64,000 nucleotides of DNA, taken from Anisakis pegreffii. Its lineage: Eukaryota > Nematoda > Chromadorea > Rhabditida > Anisakidae. Each line of letters opens with the position of its first letter. The stretch's first letter is position 1. The notes below the pieces were generated by a model. That model did no database searches and had not been told where the DNA came from. It saw nothing but the letters and a program-made list of their open reading frames with translations. The translations under genes and the position numbers were made by a program. This document shows positions 1 to 14,100 of this stretch, piece by piece. Location: the NCBI GenBank assembly GCA_035041965.1, contig JAPYMA010001522.1, forward strand, positions 1-64,000, given 5' to 3'.

Positions 1-43
1 AGCAATACGTAACTGAAACGCCACGTTATCTTTACGTATTGCT
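1..43. repeat. 12-bp perfect inverted repeat (hairpin) inside the zag-1 gene
   Basis: AGCAATACGTAA at 1-12 is the exact reverse complement of TTACGTATTGCT at 32-43, leaving a 19-nt spacer. It lies in the intron downstream of the last visible zag-1 exon. The arm starts at the first base of the window, so the true stem may be longer. Confidence 0.7.
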
Positions 44-147
44 TGTACATGAAATCAATTTAATTAATAAAATAATATTTTAAATGAACTCGTTTTAATA
101 GAGGATAAATCGAAATCCCCGATTTGGACCAAGATAAAAATGACAAC

Positions 148-3100
148 CTTAGCTGAACCAACGATCGATGAGCAATGTTGTGCCCATGCGGTTGCCATCA
201 ATTGCATGGAATCGTTGACATTATTGTTACTAATTGCAGTCCGCGACTGCGCCGTCAAACCCCATCCGGAACGTCCGTAACGATCATTCGCTGTTCCCAA
301 ACGATTACTCCGTCGTTCTTTGGCTCGCGTATTTTGGAACCACACCTTAAAATTTGACTTCTTACTTGGTTCAATTTCAAAAGAAGTTGATAACAACTAA
401 CGGAAATAACAATGGGTTTCATAAAGAAATAAACGATTTTGTGTATTTAATCAAACCGATTAATTGCAAGGTCTTTTGAATTTCTGGCCAGAAGAAACAC
501 ACCACGATAATCGATGAATTGAAACGGGAAACAGAAAAAAAGAATGCATGAACGAAGAACTACCTGTACGACACGTTTATTGACACCGATTTGTTCAGCA
601 ACAGCCGAAAGTTCGTATTTGGACGGGAAAGGATTACGTTTGAAATGTGTCAGCAAAATACCAACTTGAGCATCCGTCAGGAAAGATCTTGACCTTAGTG
701 GTCGCCATGTTTCATTGTTGTTATTACTACGATGGCTATTACCACTGTTACGATTACTGTAAATGGTATTGGTTAATTTTGATGCATCATCGATCCCTGA
801 GCTGCAATCCATCTCGTTTGAGCCAATCGACATGTCGAGATCATCTTTTGAGCATGCCATCTCTGAGCCAATCCCATCTGGCGTAGTTGGGGTCGTCTTG
901 TTTGTCATCGCATCACTCCGATGTTGATCAATATGAGTGTTTTCTTCTTTGACCTTCAGTTTCGATTCAACTGCTCCACCAATACTTTTCACATCCGATT
1001 TTGTATCACTCAACAATCCTCCATCACCGCTCAGATCCATTAGATGAGACGTCCAATAACTGGGAAGGAGCGATGGCGATGACAGATTTGGTGACGACAC
1101 ATTAGATACCTGAAAGTTCAGGATCAGTTGAAAATTCAATCGATCAAATCTTACAGTAAAAATTTTTTCATGAAATCATTCTAGTTATCTGCCATCCATG
1201 TGAATGAATTTCAAATCTATTCAATAGATTGATTTCTTCAAAGCATACAAATGAGAATTTTATTCTGCCCTCTCAAAATCAACAATCATAATAGCTAATC
1301 GTAAGCATTATGCGTCAGTAGACGGCACTGAGTGGTTAACCGTCGAAGTGATTAAGAGTGAAAGGTACGGCGGTGTATGGTAATTGTGGTGAATGCGAAA
1401 GGAATTAGTACAGCAAGAGCGAACCGATACGCTGTGTGTTTGAATTGATCAATTTGATGAGAATGATGAAGATGCAAAAAAACAAATGACAATAATAAAT
1501 TGGACTGGCTTTAAAAACAACGAACAAGATGATGAATTGGTATCAACCTAAGAATAAGAACAACAAAATAACTTCTTCACGTACACACATTATAACACCT
1601 GTGCGGTGCTACACAGTGGCTTTTGGTTCAAATCTATTTAGTGAGAACGACCGACTGATTCAATTCTTCAATCGTAATCCGCTCCGTTTTATCTAATCTC
1701 AATGAAACTAAGACAAAACACATGAATCATTCACTTACTTACCCTTCTTCATTAGGGCTTCTTTCATTAATCAATCAATGAAAGCATTTTCAACGACGAA
1801 TGTAATTAAGCTTGTCTATTGAAGAAATCATCGTTTACCTGCTGAACACCTAATAATGTCGAAAACGACTGACAAATTCGAAAATTTTCTTTCGCATCCA
1901 ATTCTGTTAGAATACAGAGCGATTTCAACGAAACTAACGCAGTCTACTTCATGAGATATTTCCTAATCACCTTCTCCTATTACTCAAAATATTCATAGCA
2001 ATAGCAATTGCTTCGCTCAAATCGTTCAAATGTATAATCCGTACCTGCAAAAGTTGTTGTTGTATGAACGCAGTATACGGATTCAGATTGGAATACGATG
2101 CAAACGTTTGTGCGGTTTGTAGTTGTTGTATCAGAGCTCGGTAAAGTGTCAGCTGATCGCTGAAGGCCGTCGCCAGGTTCGACGATGCTGCTTGAGCGGC
2201 TGCCGTACACTTCTTACTGCTCATATGAGATGAATACGATCCAGAATGTGAAAATCGCTTTTGACAATGCGGACACTGAAATGTTACAAATCAGAAATCC
2301 GCTTCGTTCAAGTATTCAGAACATAGCTAATAGGTGACATGCTAATCAAATACTATTAAAATGTCAAAACAATCAGTATAACGCACACTGCAAATGAGAG
2401 AACTGTAAATGATTCCTTATTTCATGTTGCAGAGAGTCATTAAAACGTATGAATCATCAAACACCCTGAGAAATTATTCACTTACGAGAGGAAACGAGCG
2501 AAGTGAAATGATGAATTACAGTATGCTAGCGTAGACGACTGTGCGCGTAATGTCAATGATACATGCAAGCGACAGGCAATAATCATCCACTTGCCGTTAC
2601 TATGTAAATATGACTAATCAATGCTTGCGCACCTTCTCAGGCGGACACACCTTAGCGACGAATACCGTATGCAAGACATAGTGGAACGATTGTGTCATAC
2701 TGTTATTGGAGGAGAACGTCAGATGCAATTCATCTTATTGCATTCGTATGTGCATATAGAATTGAATGAACGAACACCTTGACTGTCATATCAAATGGAT
2801 CGTTTTGAAACATTCAGACGTTTCACACCTGATATATATTGCCTTACCAGTTTTTGCGCTTTCCAATATATACTTCTGAACGTCTCAACAAGTTGAAAAG
2901 TGGAATGTAATGACAACTGCGAAAGATATCACATTCATTCGATAAGCTGTTCAGCATTTTACCTGATCATTTTATGGTCTGATCTGAATAACTTTTTAGT
3001 TCCTATTGATAAAAACAATTTCGATTTTTCTTTATTTCTACGCTTTCATTTTCGGTCGGTCGATGGTGATCTCATTAAATCGGCGAAGATCATATGATCA

Positions 3101-4905
3101 CGGAATGAATAAATGATGAACTTCAATCGAAAAAAATGGATATCCATCACGGTAGAAATGCAATCGAACAAGACAAGCGAAGAAAGGATTTGTTACACTT
3201 GATCAGTGGTGTTGAACAGGTGTGAACAAGGACATTCATTGTATGCCAACTGGTTCAAAGAAATTCGCAGTTTGTATGTGGTAATAACAATAATGTAATC
3301 GTGAATACATTGAACTACGATGAGATAGATGTACATTGAAATAAAATAATTCATAAAATATGACGCAATCGGAATAAAAAAGTACGGCTGAAACCAGTAC
3401 CATTCCTGCACCGCTCTTTGGACCTATCGTCACCTCGTCATAAGATCGGTCTTAAATGAAGATCTCCCGCTCCGCCAAAATAAAGTACTGAACTATTTAT
3501 GAGAGATAAAGTCTAATCATTTGAAAAACTAACGCTTAATGCATCACATCAAAGCCAATAAAACAATGACATCAATAAATAATCTTGTTTTGATGAATTA
3601 TATCATTCTTCTGAGATCATAAAGACGTAATATGATCATAGAGGTTAAGCTAGAATGCTGAACTGATCTTATCAAGTTGTCGAACATATGTGCTTGAAAG
3701 AGATGTTATAAACAAATGAACAATTAACGAATAAACAAAATAGTTTATAAGACAGTCATTAGAGAACTAATGAAATTATTAGCGTTCTATACCAGATTAC
3801 ATTCAATTTTTGTTGCCTACATAAATGAGATGAGTGATTGGAGGTGTTATTATCATCGTTATCTCCGTTGAAAATCATCGTTCAGCTACTCAACTATCCA
3901 TCAAATAATCAAATAAACCATTACAATCAACAATCATTGCACGAATGAAGGTAGATATATCAATTTCATTTATTTATGCTAATCAACGCTTCAATCATAA
4001 CTAAAAAGCAATTCGATATGCATCGGTGAAATACGTATATATATACATATGCACAATTGAGAATATATGAGTGGCTGCATGAAAGGAATATACGCATACA
4101 CATCATATTAAATAATAACACAATTAACGGACATCATCAAACGGCCTAGAATGATAATAATAATAAGGATAACAAGTATTTCTATGAGCTTCATCATCAC
4201 TATCACTACTGTTAGTGTTATTGATATTACCAGAGAAAATTGTTCGATATTATGTAAACAATTCATATATTCGACCGCATACACGTCCCATACAAACTAA
4301 TTTAAATTCGCGGTCTAGCTATTTCAGTTTTGTGGAATGATCTCCTCGTAATCGCTCGACCGATATAATTTTCACACATATCGTTTGTGGAATAAAAGAA
4401 GCAGTGAATGCTTCCAAGATGATACTCAATGATGTGCTCTGAATTGCTTCATAATGAAAAGAAGGACGAACTGATAATGAGGAATCGTAATTCGAAGTCC
4501 GATGAGAATGGATAATGAATTCGATTGAAACGAGCAATAAATATACTTAAAGCATTAATTGAAGCGTTGAGGTTGAATAGTGAAAGAGACTGATGTAAGA
4601 TTTGTGTCAAACAATAATTATCAAATAATGCAAGCAATAAGAGATTGTTCACGAATAATTGAAAGAAGTATTGGAGTATTTACTAACAAAAGACCAACCT
4701 GGAAGGGTTTTTCACCCGAATGAATGCGGATGTGCTCTTTGAGATGATGCTTGAATTTGAATGCTTTCGGACATTCGGAACACTTGAATTTACGCAGTGC
4801 CTCATCTGAGCATTCCACTGTAGCCTTTAGATGCTCACCAACATAAACTGCAGATGCGGTTTCAGGTGTAGACGCGCTTGCAGTAGAATCCAGAACACCC
4901 ATCAT
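148..4905 (-). CDS. zag-1: ZAG-1/ZEB-type zinc-finger homeodomain transcription factor, 5' part (3' end off window)
   Basis: Four exons, all phase 0: 4699-4905, 2045-2275, 564-1109 and 148-345. They give 394 residues. Seen: a C2H2 finger (C42, C45, H58, H62) ending in the linker HSGEKPFQ, followed across the splice by a CCHC finger (C70, C73, H86, C92) containing [11 protein letters not shown], the ZEB-family signature. A Ser/Asn-rich linker follows, then a homeodomain at about 284-343 with [19 protein letters not shown] (N333 is homeodomain Asn51). Known family role: ZEB/zfh-1/ZAG-1 proteins are nuclear repressors controlling neuronal fate and epithelial-mesenchymal programmes, with further C-terminal fingers; those would lie left of position 1. 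The linker has LMDLS at 169-173, a weak relative of the CtBP-binding PLDLS, and VKEE at 199-202, a sumoylation consensus. I chose the ATG at 4905 (a second ATG is at 4902) because an in-frame TAA lies upstream; additional 5' exons are possible. Family assignment is firm; the exact 5' end and the last donor (147) are less so. Confidence 0.94.
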
Positions 4906-7900
4906 TATTGTTTTGATTACTATGTGCAGTCGCGCCCTAACTTCTCCAACACCACACCACACTACAATTTAGTACTTCCGGTCGTATTTTAACTGAAACG
5001 TTACGCACATTAAAGCTCGTGAATTTGCTGACAGCGAACAGCGATAAGCGAAATGAGTCAAACGTGAAACTTGATCATTATTTCGTTTCATTCGAACCAC
5101 AACATCATTCAAATGCTGAAAACGAATAACGATTCATGCGAGTGGAGGAAAATGATTGATCGAATCGAATCGAATCGAATCTAATGCTTTAGTAGTCGTG
5201 CTATGGAAATGAATATGCATCGATTCAACTGAGGATACGCAACGAAACTTCAGGTTCAATGATTGATGGCCATGAAAAGATGAGAGATGGCAGACAAGGA
5301 TTGGATTTACGGTTTATTCATGAGATTGAGGAAGGTTCATAAAATCATAACAACAAACACTACCGACAACGAGTCACATCAATCAAAATGCGTGATGACA
5401 GCACACACAAGAGCATGATGGTTGTCGTTCGCCTTTTGAGAACGTAAACATCACTGTAGACTATGGTATTGCTAATCGATGATCAGAATCTTTCAGTGGT
5501 TTGCTTTACAGTTTTTGTGCGGCATTCATCGATTCACAATCCGAAACGACTGATAATTCGCAGCTGAAGAATGCCTGAGAAATGTCATCCTTCCCCTGAT
5601 GGTTTTAAGAGGGCAGAAAGAATCTCTTCTGAATTTTCCAATTTCATTAGCTAGCAAGTTTTCTTTCCATGTCGGTAAACATTTTGAAAAAAGCTGAACA
5701 ACCCTTAAAAGTCGTCCTGTAAAAAATTCCATCTATAACTCATACTGAATACTCCGGACACGAATTCTCCGATGTTAACGAAGCGATTTTTTTTGATTCG
5801 CGGCTCTTATTAATGATAGCGAATGGTATAAATTCAGTACAATTTGAGTTGATTTAAACGATGTCAGAATGAAGTGACTGTGGTTCGAGATCCAACGTTT
5901 TATGGGGAAAAAACTGATTGAATAAATATATCAACGTAGATCGATTGATGTTTCGAATGATTTATACGAGAATGCGAGTGAGAAATGCATTGTTTATTGA
6001 AAGTAATAAATAAACATAGTAAACAATAATAATTTTCCCACAAATCAAGAAAAAATTCACTCAACCGAACGCATCCAATAATAAATTGATTCGCGTATAC
6101 GTAAAGAAACCCATGAATCACACTCAAACACACACACACACCTTACGATCGGTCAAGTGCAGTTATTCAAAAACTCATTCTAGCCGAAGGCACTTTTCAT
6201 CTTTTTCATATCATATCATATCACATCAAATCACATTATCATCAACACAACGTTTTTGCGATGATAATCTTATGATCACGATGGCAGAGATGATGACAGA
6301 TTTTCACAAAGGTTCTTAGAAATTTCCTGACCGCAACAACATGAACGAACGAATTGAAACAACGAAACAAGTTTGATGAAATTATTATATTTGCACAGGT
6401 AAGAACATTCGGAGATGAGTATATCAACAAGAATTTAGATATCTCGTGTGATTTGTTGTATCATTAATTAAATTTCTTTTTTTTTGAAGTACGAACATCT
6501 CATTGAAAATCATACGAAAAACAAACTGGGTTGCATATGCGCACCTTGAGATGATGCACTGCAAAATCGGTAGGCAATTAAAAATTCTGATTTATGTTGT
6601 GAAATCACTGGATACGGAAGAGGATGAACACCGGAACCATAGTTTCATGACTTCGCATGAAACAGCACACAACAAACTGTTCATAAGAAATGGTGGTCAC
6701 ACCGCTACGGCATAATCAACACTACGATTGAGATAATGAAGATTTGTTTCGTTAAGGGGAAACGTAGATGGTGGTCGTGTAAAGAAGGACAATGCAAATG
6801 AGATTTCATAATCTTGTTCATATTATGGCTCGACGCCACACCTACACTTTCCAAAGAAACAGACACAACTCCAACCAGATGCAAGGCACTTACTTTTGTT
6901 AAATCCCTTCGAAAGTTCACTTCAATTGAACGTCTAATCATGAACGCTATAATGGATGCGTAGCAATATGCATTTTACATAGCCGATCGTAAGTCGTTCA
7001 GAAAAGTTTCCGACGTGGCTTACTAATGAACAGATGGGGCTAGTTCAAAAGGTAATTAACACGATCGAGTGAAAACAGTAATTATCTCAGCACTCAAAGT
7101 TAATCAATGTAAAAACGCTCCCCATAATAAAACACATCCTATTGAACCCATCTCGTTCCCTCTCAACGAACATTTCAACATCTATGGTACTAACTGTTGC
7201 CGAGATTAAAAATGAGGAATAGATTGCAAAAATGAATTCCATTTCTTTATCGTACCAATCGAATTCGCTGATCCATCAATGTCGAATCCGAACGACACGC
7301 ACCAACCTCTAACCTTATTCACTAATATTTGTAAATCGTTCTTTTTTTTTGAGACTTATTCTTCATGCTTATTGAAATTTTAAAGACGATCAGCGAATTG
7401 TTTGATGTGTATCTATCTCACCGATACTGATTGCGAGAAGACCGTACAGAATAAAATGAATAATCTGTTAGCCGTGTAAATTTTAGCCACTTACTAATAT
7501 ATGCATTATAAGAATATATCTTAATATGACGATCGCAATTGATCCTCATCGATGAGCGTAAATTACGCAATATGCACTTATAACTCACCCTTGTTCGTCT
7601 TCTTTCACAATAATCACGATAGTTACTGGTTCGTAAACATCAAACAACACACTGTTTTCATCCTACATTTACGCAGATGGAAGGAACGATGGATAGGTGA
7701 AGCAGATCGTACGTATTGTTCTAATGATGACAATTCAACTTCGCCTTGTTTCATTTGGGAAATAATGAGTGAAATTTCGTTCTTTCATAGGATGAGATGA
7801 GTGTATTGAGTTCAGTTCCGTGCTCTGAAATTCAGTGAACAACTCAATAATTCGGCGAATCGTTAAAATATTTGAAACGAATCACGATCGATATTTCGAA

Positions 7901-10900
7901 GGATTAGATCAACCTCAAATGCGAGTCATCAGATGCAACGCACTGGCACATTCCATTTAATTACCACAGTTGATTGTTGCTTGATTAAAGTTAGGATTTG
8001 CTTAGAAAGTGAACGAAAGAAATCCATTATGATTTCAATAGCAATGAAGATGACTTCGAACGGGAATAACATAAAATATCCGGAACGACGTGAAGCATGA
8101 CGCATGTGCGGCGCATAGGCCAAGGACATGGCAACGTGAGATCAAGTGATCAAGTGATCAAGTGATTGATCAACTTGTTCGGTTCGTGCCACTTTGAAGA
8201 ATTGCTTGTGGTAATTATGTGCATTTCATTTGTTAAAGGGAATGACGGTGACGCTCATGCTGATGATTAAACGTTGACGATGATGAGCTGAGCACGAGAG
8301 CATTACTGCTCATTTCTAGCATGCGGCTAGATAGCACTAGCATCCTCTAAACTCGTTTCAATCCATCGTATATGCACTGCAGTGACAACTCTGCTTCAGT
8401 CTCATTTCTGCTCCTCCTCTTATTCAATTCTTCAATTTTCGACGACGCTGAGCTAAGCTTATGCTAACTACTGCTACCTATGGTCAATATTGCTACTAGT
8501 ATTACTTTTACCATTAGACTATAATACTACCTAGTCAAATACCTCTATTGTTTGATGCAGCTTCGTCTTATGTTTTATCTTGTGCCTTTTGGCCAGCAAT
8601 TTACCTTTTCTAATCGATGCATCCTTCTCACGTTCTCTTCTCATTCACTCTTTCATTTATTCATTCAATATTCATCTCACTTATCATATGCACATACACA
8701 TACGATATCCATTAGTTAATCCGAATTGTTTGATGTAGTTCCTCTGAAATACTATTGTAACTCAGCGATGGAATCAATTGAAATCTTAAAACTTTATCAG
8801 AGATCGCATTCGATTCTTGATATATCGTCAACATCAAAAGTTTCGGAGTTGATGCGTTCCTTGGATGTGTAGCAAATTAGTAAATGAATATTGGCTCACT
8901 TTACAGCTGGTTGATTTATGATGCAAAATCAATGATGATAGCTTGGAATTGCGATGAATGTTAAAAACAAAATGAGTACTCCAATGTACCCATGAACGAA
9001 ATTTTCATGAAGTGCTCAAAATTGATAAGGAATTTTCCGTCGTTCTGTAAATTCGTTGGTGTTTGTTGTTCATCTTAACCGATGATCAGCTAACTTCTCA
9101 AACGCAAATTAAACGAAACCACATCACCAATCCACAATTAATCCGATCCTTGCATATTGGTGGCATCATATCACGCATCACATTCACGCACTTATCAACA
9201 AGAAATAATTCATGCAAATAATAAATGGAATTGTGATATGTTGCAAAAATTTTGTTTGGAAACAGATTTGTACGATTCGATGAACAGATTCATAATCCTG
9301 TAAGAGATATTATTCTATCGAATTGATCAGATAATGATTGATTAGACATGACATGATTGACATCGATGATCGATTGCACGCTGCTTGTTTACTCAATAGT
9401 CCATTAAAGTAAGAAATCATTTGCAGGAAAGAGAATAGACGTCTTTATGTGCGAAGGCATTTGTTCTTCTTAGGGAAAACATTTCAGAGGCATTGGAGGC
9501 AACGATAAAGGTGAGCGGACAAATTAGTTCATATTATCACTGTGTAGAGAACACGACTGCAATCGTTATAATAAAATATTGTTAAAAGGAATAACGATAA
9601 TCATTATTTGATTACAGTACCTGGGATATAACATTATGACGGCATTGGCTGGTACTGGTGAGAGGTTTTGACAAAGCCAACTTGTCAATGATTAGATAAA
9701 GTATTACGTGAAATGAATGCGGTATGATCGATGTGGTTTGATGTTAAGTTCACTAAGAGTTCAATTTAACTGAATGAAACGATGCGTTGATGAAACACCT
9801 GTGTCCTGAACCAATTGCCGACTGAATACAACATGAAATACGAAATACCAATATGGCTCCAATCCTCCTCGCACGTCACCGTCATTAATATGACTTGAAG
9901 ATTGAAATGATATGAAAATGCCATCTGCGGCCCTCTCATTCACTCCAACAACCTTTCTATCTAAATGAATTAACTGACCCTTGTTTACGGTAGGTAATAT
10001 TCCTCCTTTGTCTGATTCGTTTTATCACGAAACATACCAGACGTCACAACATCTATTCGCATCATTCAAATTGATAGGCAAATAAACGAAATTCTAGCTG
10101 GAGTTTTATCCTGTTCTTGATCTTTACAAGAAAATCAGTTCAATGCATTATCCTTATTCGGAATGGACTTAGAAGAGCTTGCGATTAGATACTAATGAAC
10201 GACGATGCATAAACGGATCATCGTGAAACACAGATTAGAAAACGATATCTGGTCATGGAGTAGCTCATTACCAATTGCTCATCAAAATACGTTAGATACA
10301 AAAAGTTGATCTGATAGATTCATCATAACTATATTGCGGGATTATGATAGGCATGCAGAAATTCGTTTGATACTGCAATACTGTGGATATCTAGATGTGC
10401 CTATTGTTTTGCCAAACGTCTCTACTGATTTGTTTGGAAACCACTCCGCAAGAAATACCGTTCAATAACAATTGTTATTGTCACGTTTACAATTCGATTA
10501 AACTTTCACGCATATAATGACGATAAGTGAACACAATTTGACGATTAAGTCAAAACAGAAACGATTTCAACTCGAAAATTAGGATAAATATAATAAAGTA
10601 AAAGAAATGAAACCATAAGTGTAAAGGTAGATTGCAATTCGTTTTACGGTTAATTTCAGTTCAATTCCAGTAATACTCAAACGATCATTTTAGTGTTTCG
10701 TGATCGTGAACGAATAAATGATCGAAGAATACATCTCGTCATCACCACCCGGTGAGACTCATCTGGTGCTCGTAAAGGAGACGATTGATTATTATATTCA
10801 TTGAAGTATGTATATACTCAGCATCACATGTGCACAAGGTGACCAGACGGTATATTTGTTGAATTATTATCATTATTGTTATTATTCATCGCAGAGTCTT

Positions 10901-11047
10901 CGAATATCCGAGTAGAACAAATAAGTAATTGGATAAGAAGGATTGATTGAGGTGGATTGATATTAGATTATGATCGCAAGCAGTGTTAGTGTTATTGGTA
11001 GTGGATATGAGATAGATAACGATTATGCGATGAGATGATAATCGTAC
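4906..11047. other. Gene-poor DNA upstream of zag-1
   Basis: I see no supportable gene. The open frames are short, mostly lack an ATG and show no motif. There is a short GAATC microsatellite near 5160-5182, a CA run near 6127-6139, an ATCAAGTG triplication at 8141-8164, and a stretch rich in CTGCTAC/ACTACT words at about 8390-8530. Its position beside a developmental transcription factor suggests regulatory DNA, but that is inference. Confidence 0.5.
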
Positions 11048-11141
11048 CTCTCTAGACCACAACTGACAAAGTGGATTAGTTAAAACCCATCTGTCCTTTT
11101 CTTCGATCATTCCTCCTGTTTCACTACCGTCCCCACTCCTC
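11048..11141 (-). other. Exon-like block with strong splice sites (candidate zag-1 5' exon or unknown gene)
   Basis: On the minus strand a pyrimidine tract ending TTCTTTTTAG borders a 94-nt block that ends in AGAGAG before a GTACGA donor. In the only open frame (one base, then 31 codons) it reads as a charged peptide containing IEEKDRWVLTNPLCQLW. The block leaves phase 0. It does not join directly in frame to the zag-1 exon at 4699-4905, because the only acceptor between that exon's upstream in-frame stop and its ATG is in another phase. It could be a 5' exon with a missing partner, an exon of an unrecognised gene, or chance. No homology is recognised. Confidence 0.25.
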
Positions 11142-14100
11142 CTAAAAAGAAGGTGAAAAGAGGCGGAGCAAGCAATCATTGTCATTGCATCGTCACTATG
11201 GACAGGTGTCAAAATGGGATGTCCAACTGGCATATAACTATAATCTCTCCGCAACGGATATGCTCTTTTATGATCGTATACCTCAGATATATTGTACTGG
11301 TGCTGAGAAGAGTGCGAATAACGATGATGTTAGGACTATAATAAGCACAAGAATAATTGCTCGTTTCACCTTTCACCTACTACTTTTAATTGCAATCTTA
11401 TTATTAGGTAACATTCTTGATTTCGCTCATCTGGCCACATCTCAGTTTACACCACATTGCCACTACAAATCTGCGTTTCTTGTCTAATTTCAAGGTCCGA
11501 GGTATTTCGATTGCACAGTTCACAGGCTACAGTAATCCCATAAGTAAATTATGAGTCAACCGTCTGCACGGCCCAATTACTACCTTTGAATTTGCAGATG
11601 TTTACAGTTTTGGATATTTGTTTATAATGATTTCAGTGAAGAGATCGTTCGTGAAATAGACAACTTGCAGCAGTAAATGCTGTGGCAATAACCAATGTTT
11701 ACAAGTATTGCAGTGGTGATCCAACCATGCTATAGTATCCAAGGTGCGGATTTGTTGTTTTCGAAAATCAAAACGCTTAGTGATTTGAATAGCTGAACCA
11801 TAAAGTGCGCCAAACAATTAAACTGTCACGTTTTTTGTAAGGGGTCGATCAAGTTGCAGTTGGCTGCAGAGCTATCGAATTATTTCTTTGTAAAACCGAG
11901 CAGGCAAGTACACTTCTTGATATTCAGGAAACGGCTGATGCTAAGCTATTACTCAGCTCATCGAATGGCTAGCAATACAGTATGCGAACACAACATCATA
12001 AGGTGTGAGATTATTCACCGAGTGTGTCTATTGCAAGCAACGAATTCATGCTGAATTCTTTACATGTTGACAGCAATCGCGCAGAGACAAAGACTAGATT
12101 CTAGAAAGAGATGTTGCTTAATTACCTAAGCATCAACACGAAGAACATATAATTTGTCATTTATGAATCAATGAGTTGTTAGTTTTGTTGTTCATCATTA
12201 CTATCATTTGAAGCATTCTAATACGCCTGTCAAATACTTTCATCAATATGAATATTGGCACTGAGTTGTTCAATTGAATTTGTCATCGTTTGATCGCATT
12301 CATGCCATATAAAGGAGATATGTTGTGAGCTTTATCGCGTCATGTGTTCTTCGTTGTTGTTCAGCACACATTCAGTGTTTTGTAAATATAAATAAATAAC
12401 ACAGGTGCTCATCTGTATAATCGGATCACTGCGATTGCTGACTGCAATACAAGATGAATAATGCACATGTATGGTCATAATCTCAAAATATCTTATGTAC
12501 AATATCCATACCATCTTATTTGTACGATTGCTTTCGTATACTGCTTATTAGATATTCAAGACGTTTAAGGACAATTGCTCATATTATATTAGAAGTATAG
12601 GGCATATTGGTGCTATTAAAAGTAGTAAGCATGTATTTAAAAGGGAAGGAAATTGAGCAATGAACTAGTTGTGAACAGATGGTGAAGTATTATGGTTGGA
12701 GAATAAAGGTGAACAAAGGTCGATTATGTCAGCAGCAGTAACAGCAGCTCGCATAAACAGAACTGGAAACAGAAACTGGAGAGGTTAATAGTGGCTCTGA
12801 AGGGGCCACATCACTGGTGGTGGTTGTCAAATTGATTGTCTTCGTTCTTACTCTCGGCTGATTCCATCTTGTGTCATCCCTTCAGAGTGCAATCCCGATA
12901 CAATCCAATCCTATCAAATCGCATGCTATCCCCTTCCTAATCATTCTAACAGCGAACGATTTGTTCAAGAGCCCTCTTAACAAGGTCATCATTCCAGCCA
13001 TCATTAACATAATCATCCACAATTGCAACATACATAACATACCAGTTCATATTACAAAATATCAAATTTGTATTCTATCTAGTCAAATATCACTCAAATT
13101 TAGCATCACCAAATAACCAATTAGACAGAAACTCATCGTTCTCGTCTCATATTCCTCATATACTTGTAGTTTTCTCAAGAACAATTAATGTGATTTCTTG
13201 CGATCGATGAGAAAATTTTGTTATGATATTGGGAAGCGACGAGATCGTGATGTGTGCATTACATTGACCAACCAGATCTTTCGTTGCGTTCCTCTCTCAA
13301 TATTCAATATAACTTTTCAACAATCTTACTTTAATGTTTATTGAATTCATTTCCGTTCTTTTTTTCGTTTTTCCGACCTCATCAACATTCTCACCTACTT
13401 TATAAACAGCTGTCATTTTATGACTATTATAAGTTAGTAAAAAATATTCCGTTCATCCGAGAATATTTCTCAAAATATCTCGTCATAAGATATCAATTCA
13501 ATATAACAAGAAGGTGAAATAGTTCAGATGAATAAATCTACTGTAGAGCAAAACTGCCATTCAGAAATCAACCGATGAATTTGAGTTGACTTTGAAAAGA
13601 AGAGAAAATGGCAAGCAAAATACTGCTTACGGTGGACGAATTTCCGAATTAGAACCGAGAGGTAATAGCTCTAGGTGGAATGAATTCCGTGGTGCAGACT
13701 GGTGGAATGAAGGTTACAGAAAATTTGCGATTAGTGAAAAATGAACCAATCAGGCAGCTGTGTGCGGTGACTTCATTAAAGTCTATTCATTAACTGGTGG
13801 ATGTGCTGCGCACACTTCATTAAACGTTGTGTGTTCATCATTATTTTAATCACTATCATCTATCGAAAATGCTACACACGTCATTGCCAATAGCTACGTC
13901 AAGCAGATTAAAACTGGCCTGACACAGCCGTACGTGCATTAATAGACCTGGCCTAATAGATAAATGCAGCGAGCGAAAGTTTTGTTATAATCAAGTTGGG
14001 ACATCGACTAGCACACATTTAAATAAGTTTGCGGTGTGGCACATCAGTGTGATAGCGCTAGAATTCAGCTTGATAAAGTGATTTGAAAAGGCGTTTCGTT

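Noticed and set aside
5160..5182. GAATC microsatellite and the CA run near 6127
   Set aside because: Short simple repeats of a kind common in any genome; no special interest.
5875..5905. TGGTTCGAGATCCA resembling a tRNA T-arm
   Set aside because: The stem does not pair over five bases and no acceptor, D or anticodon arms fit around it.
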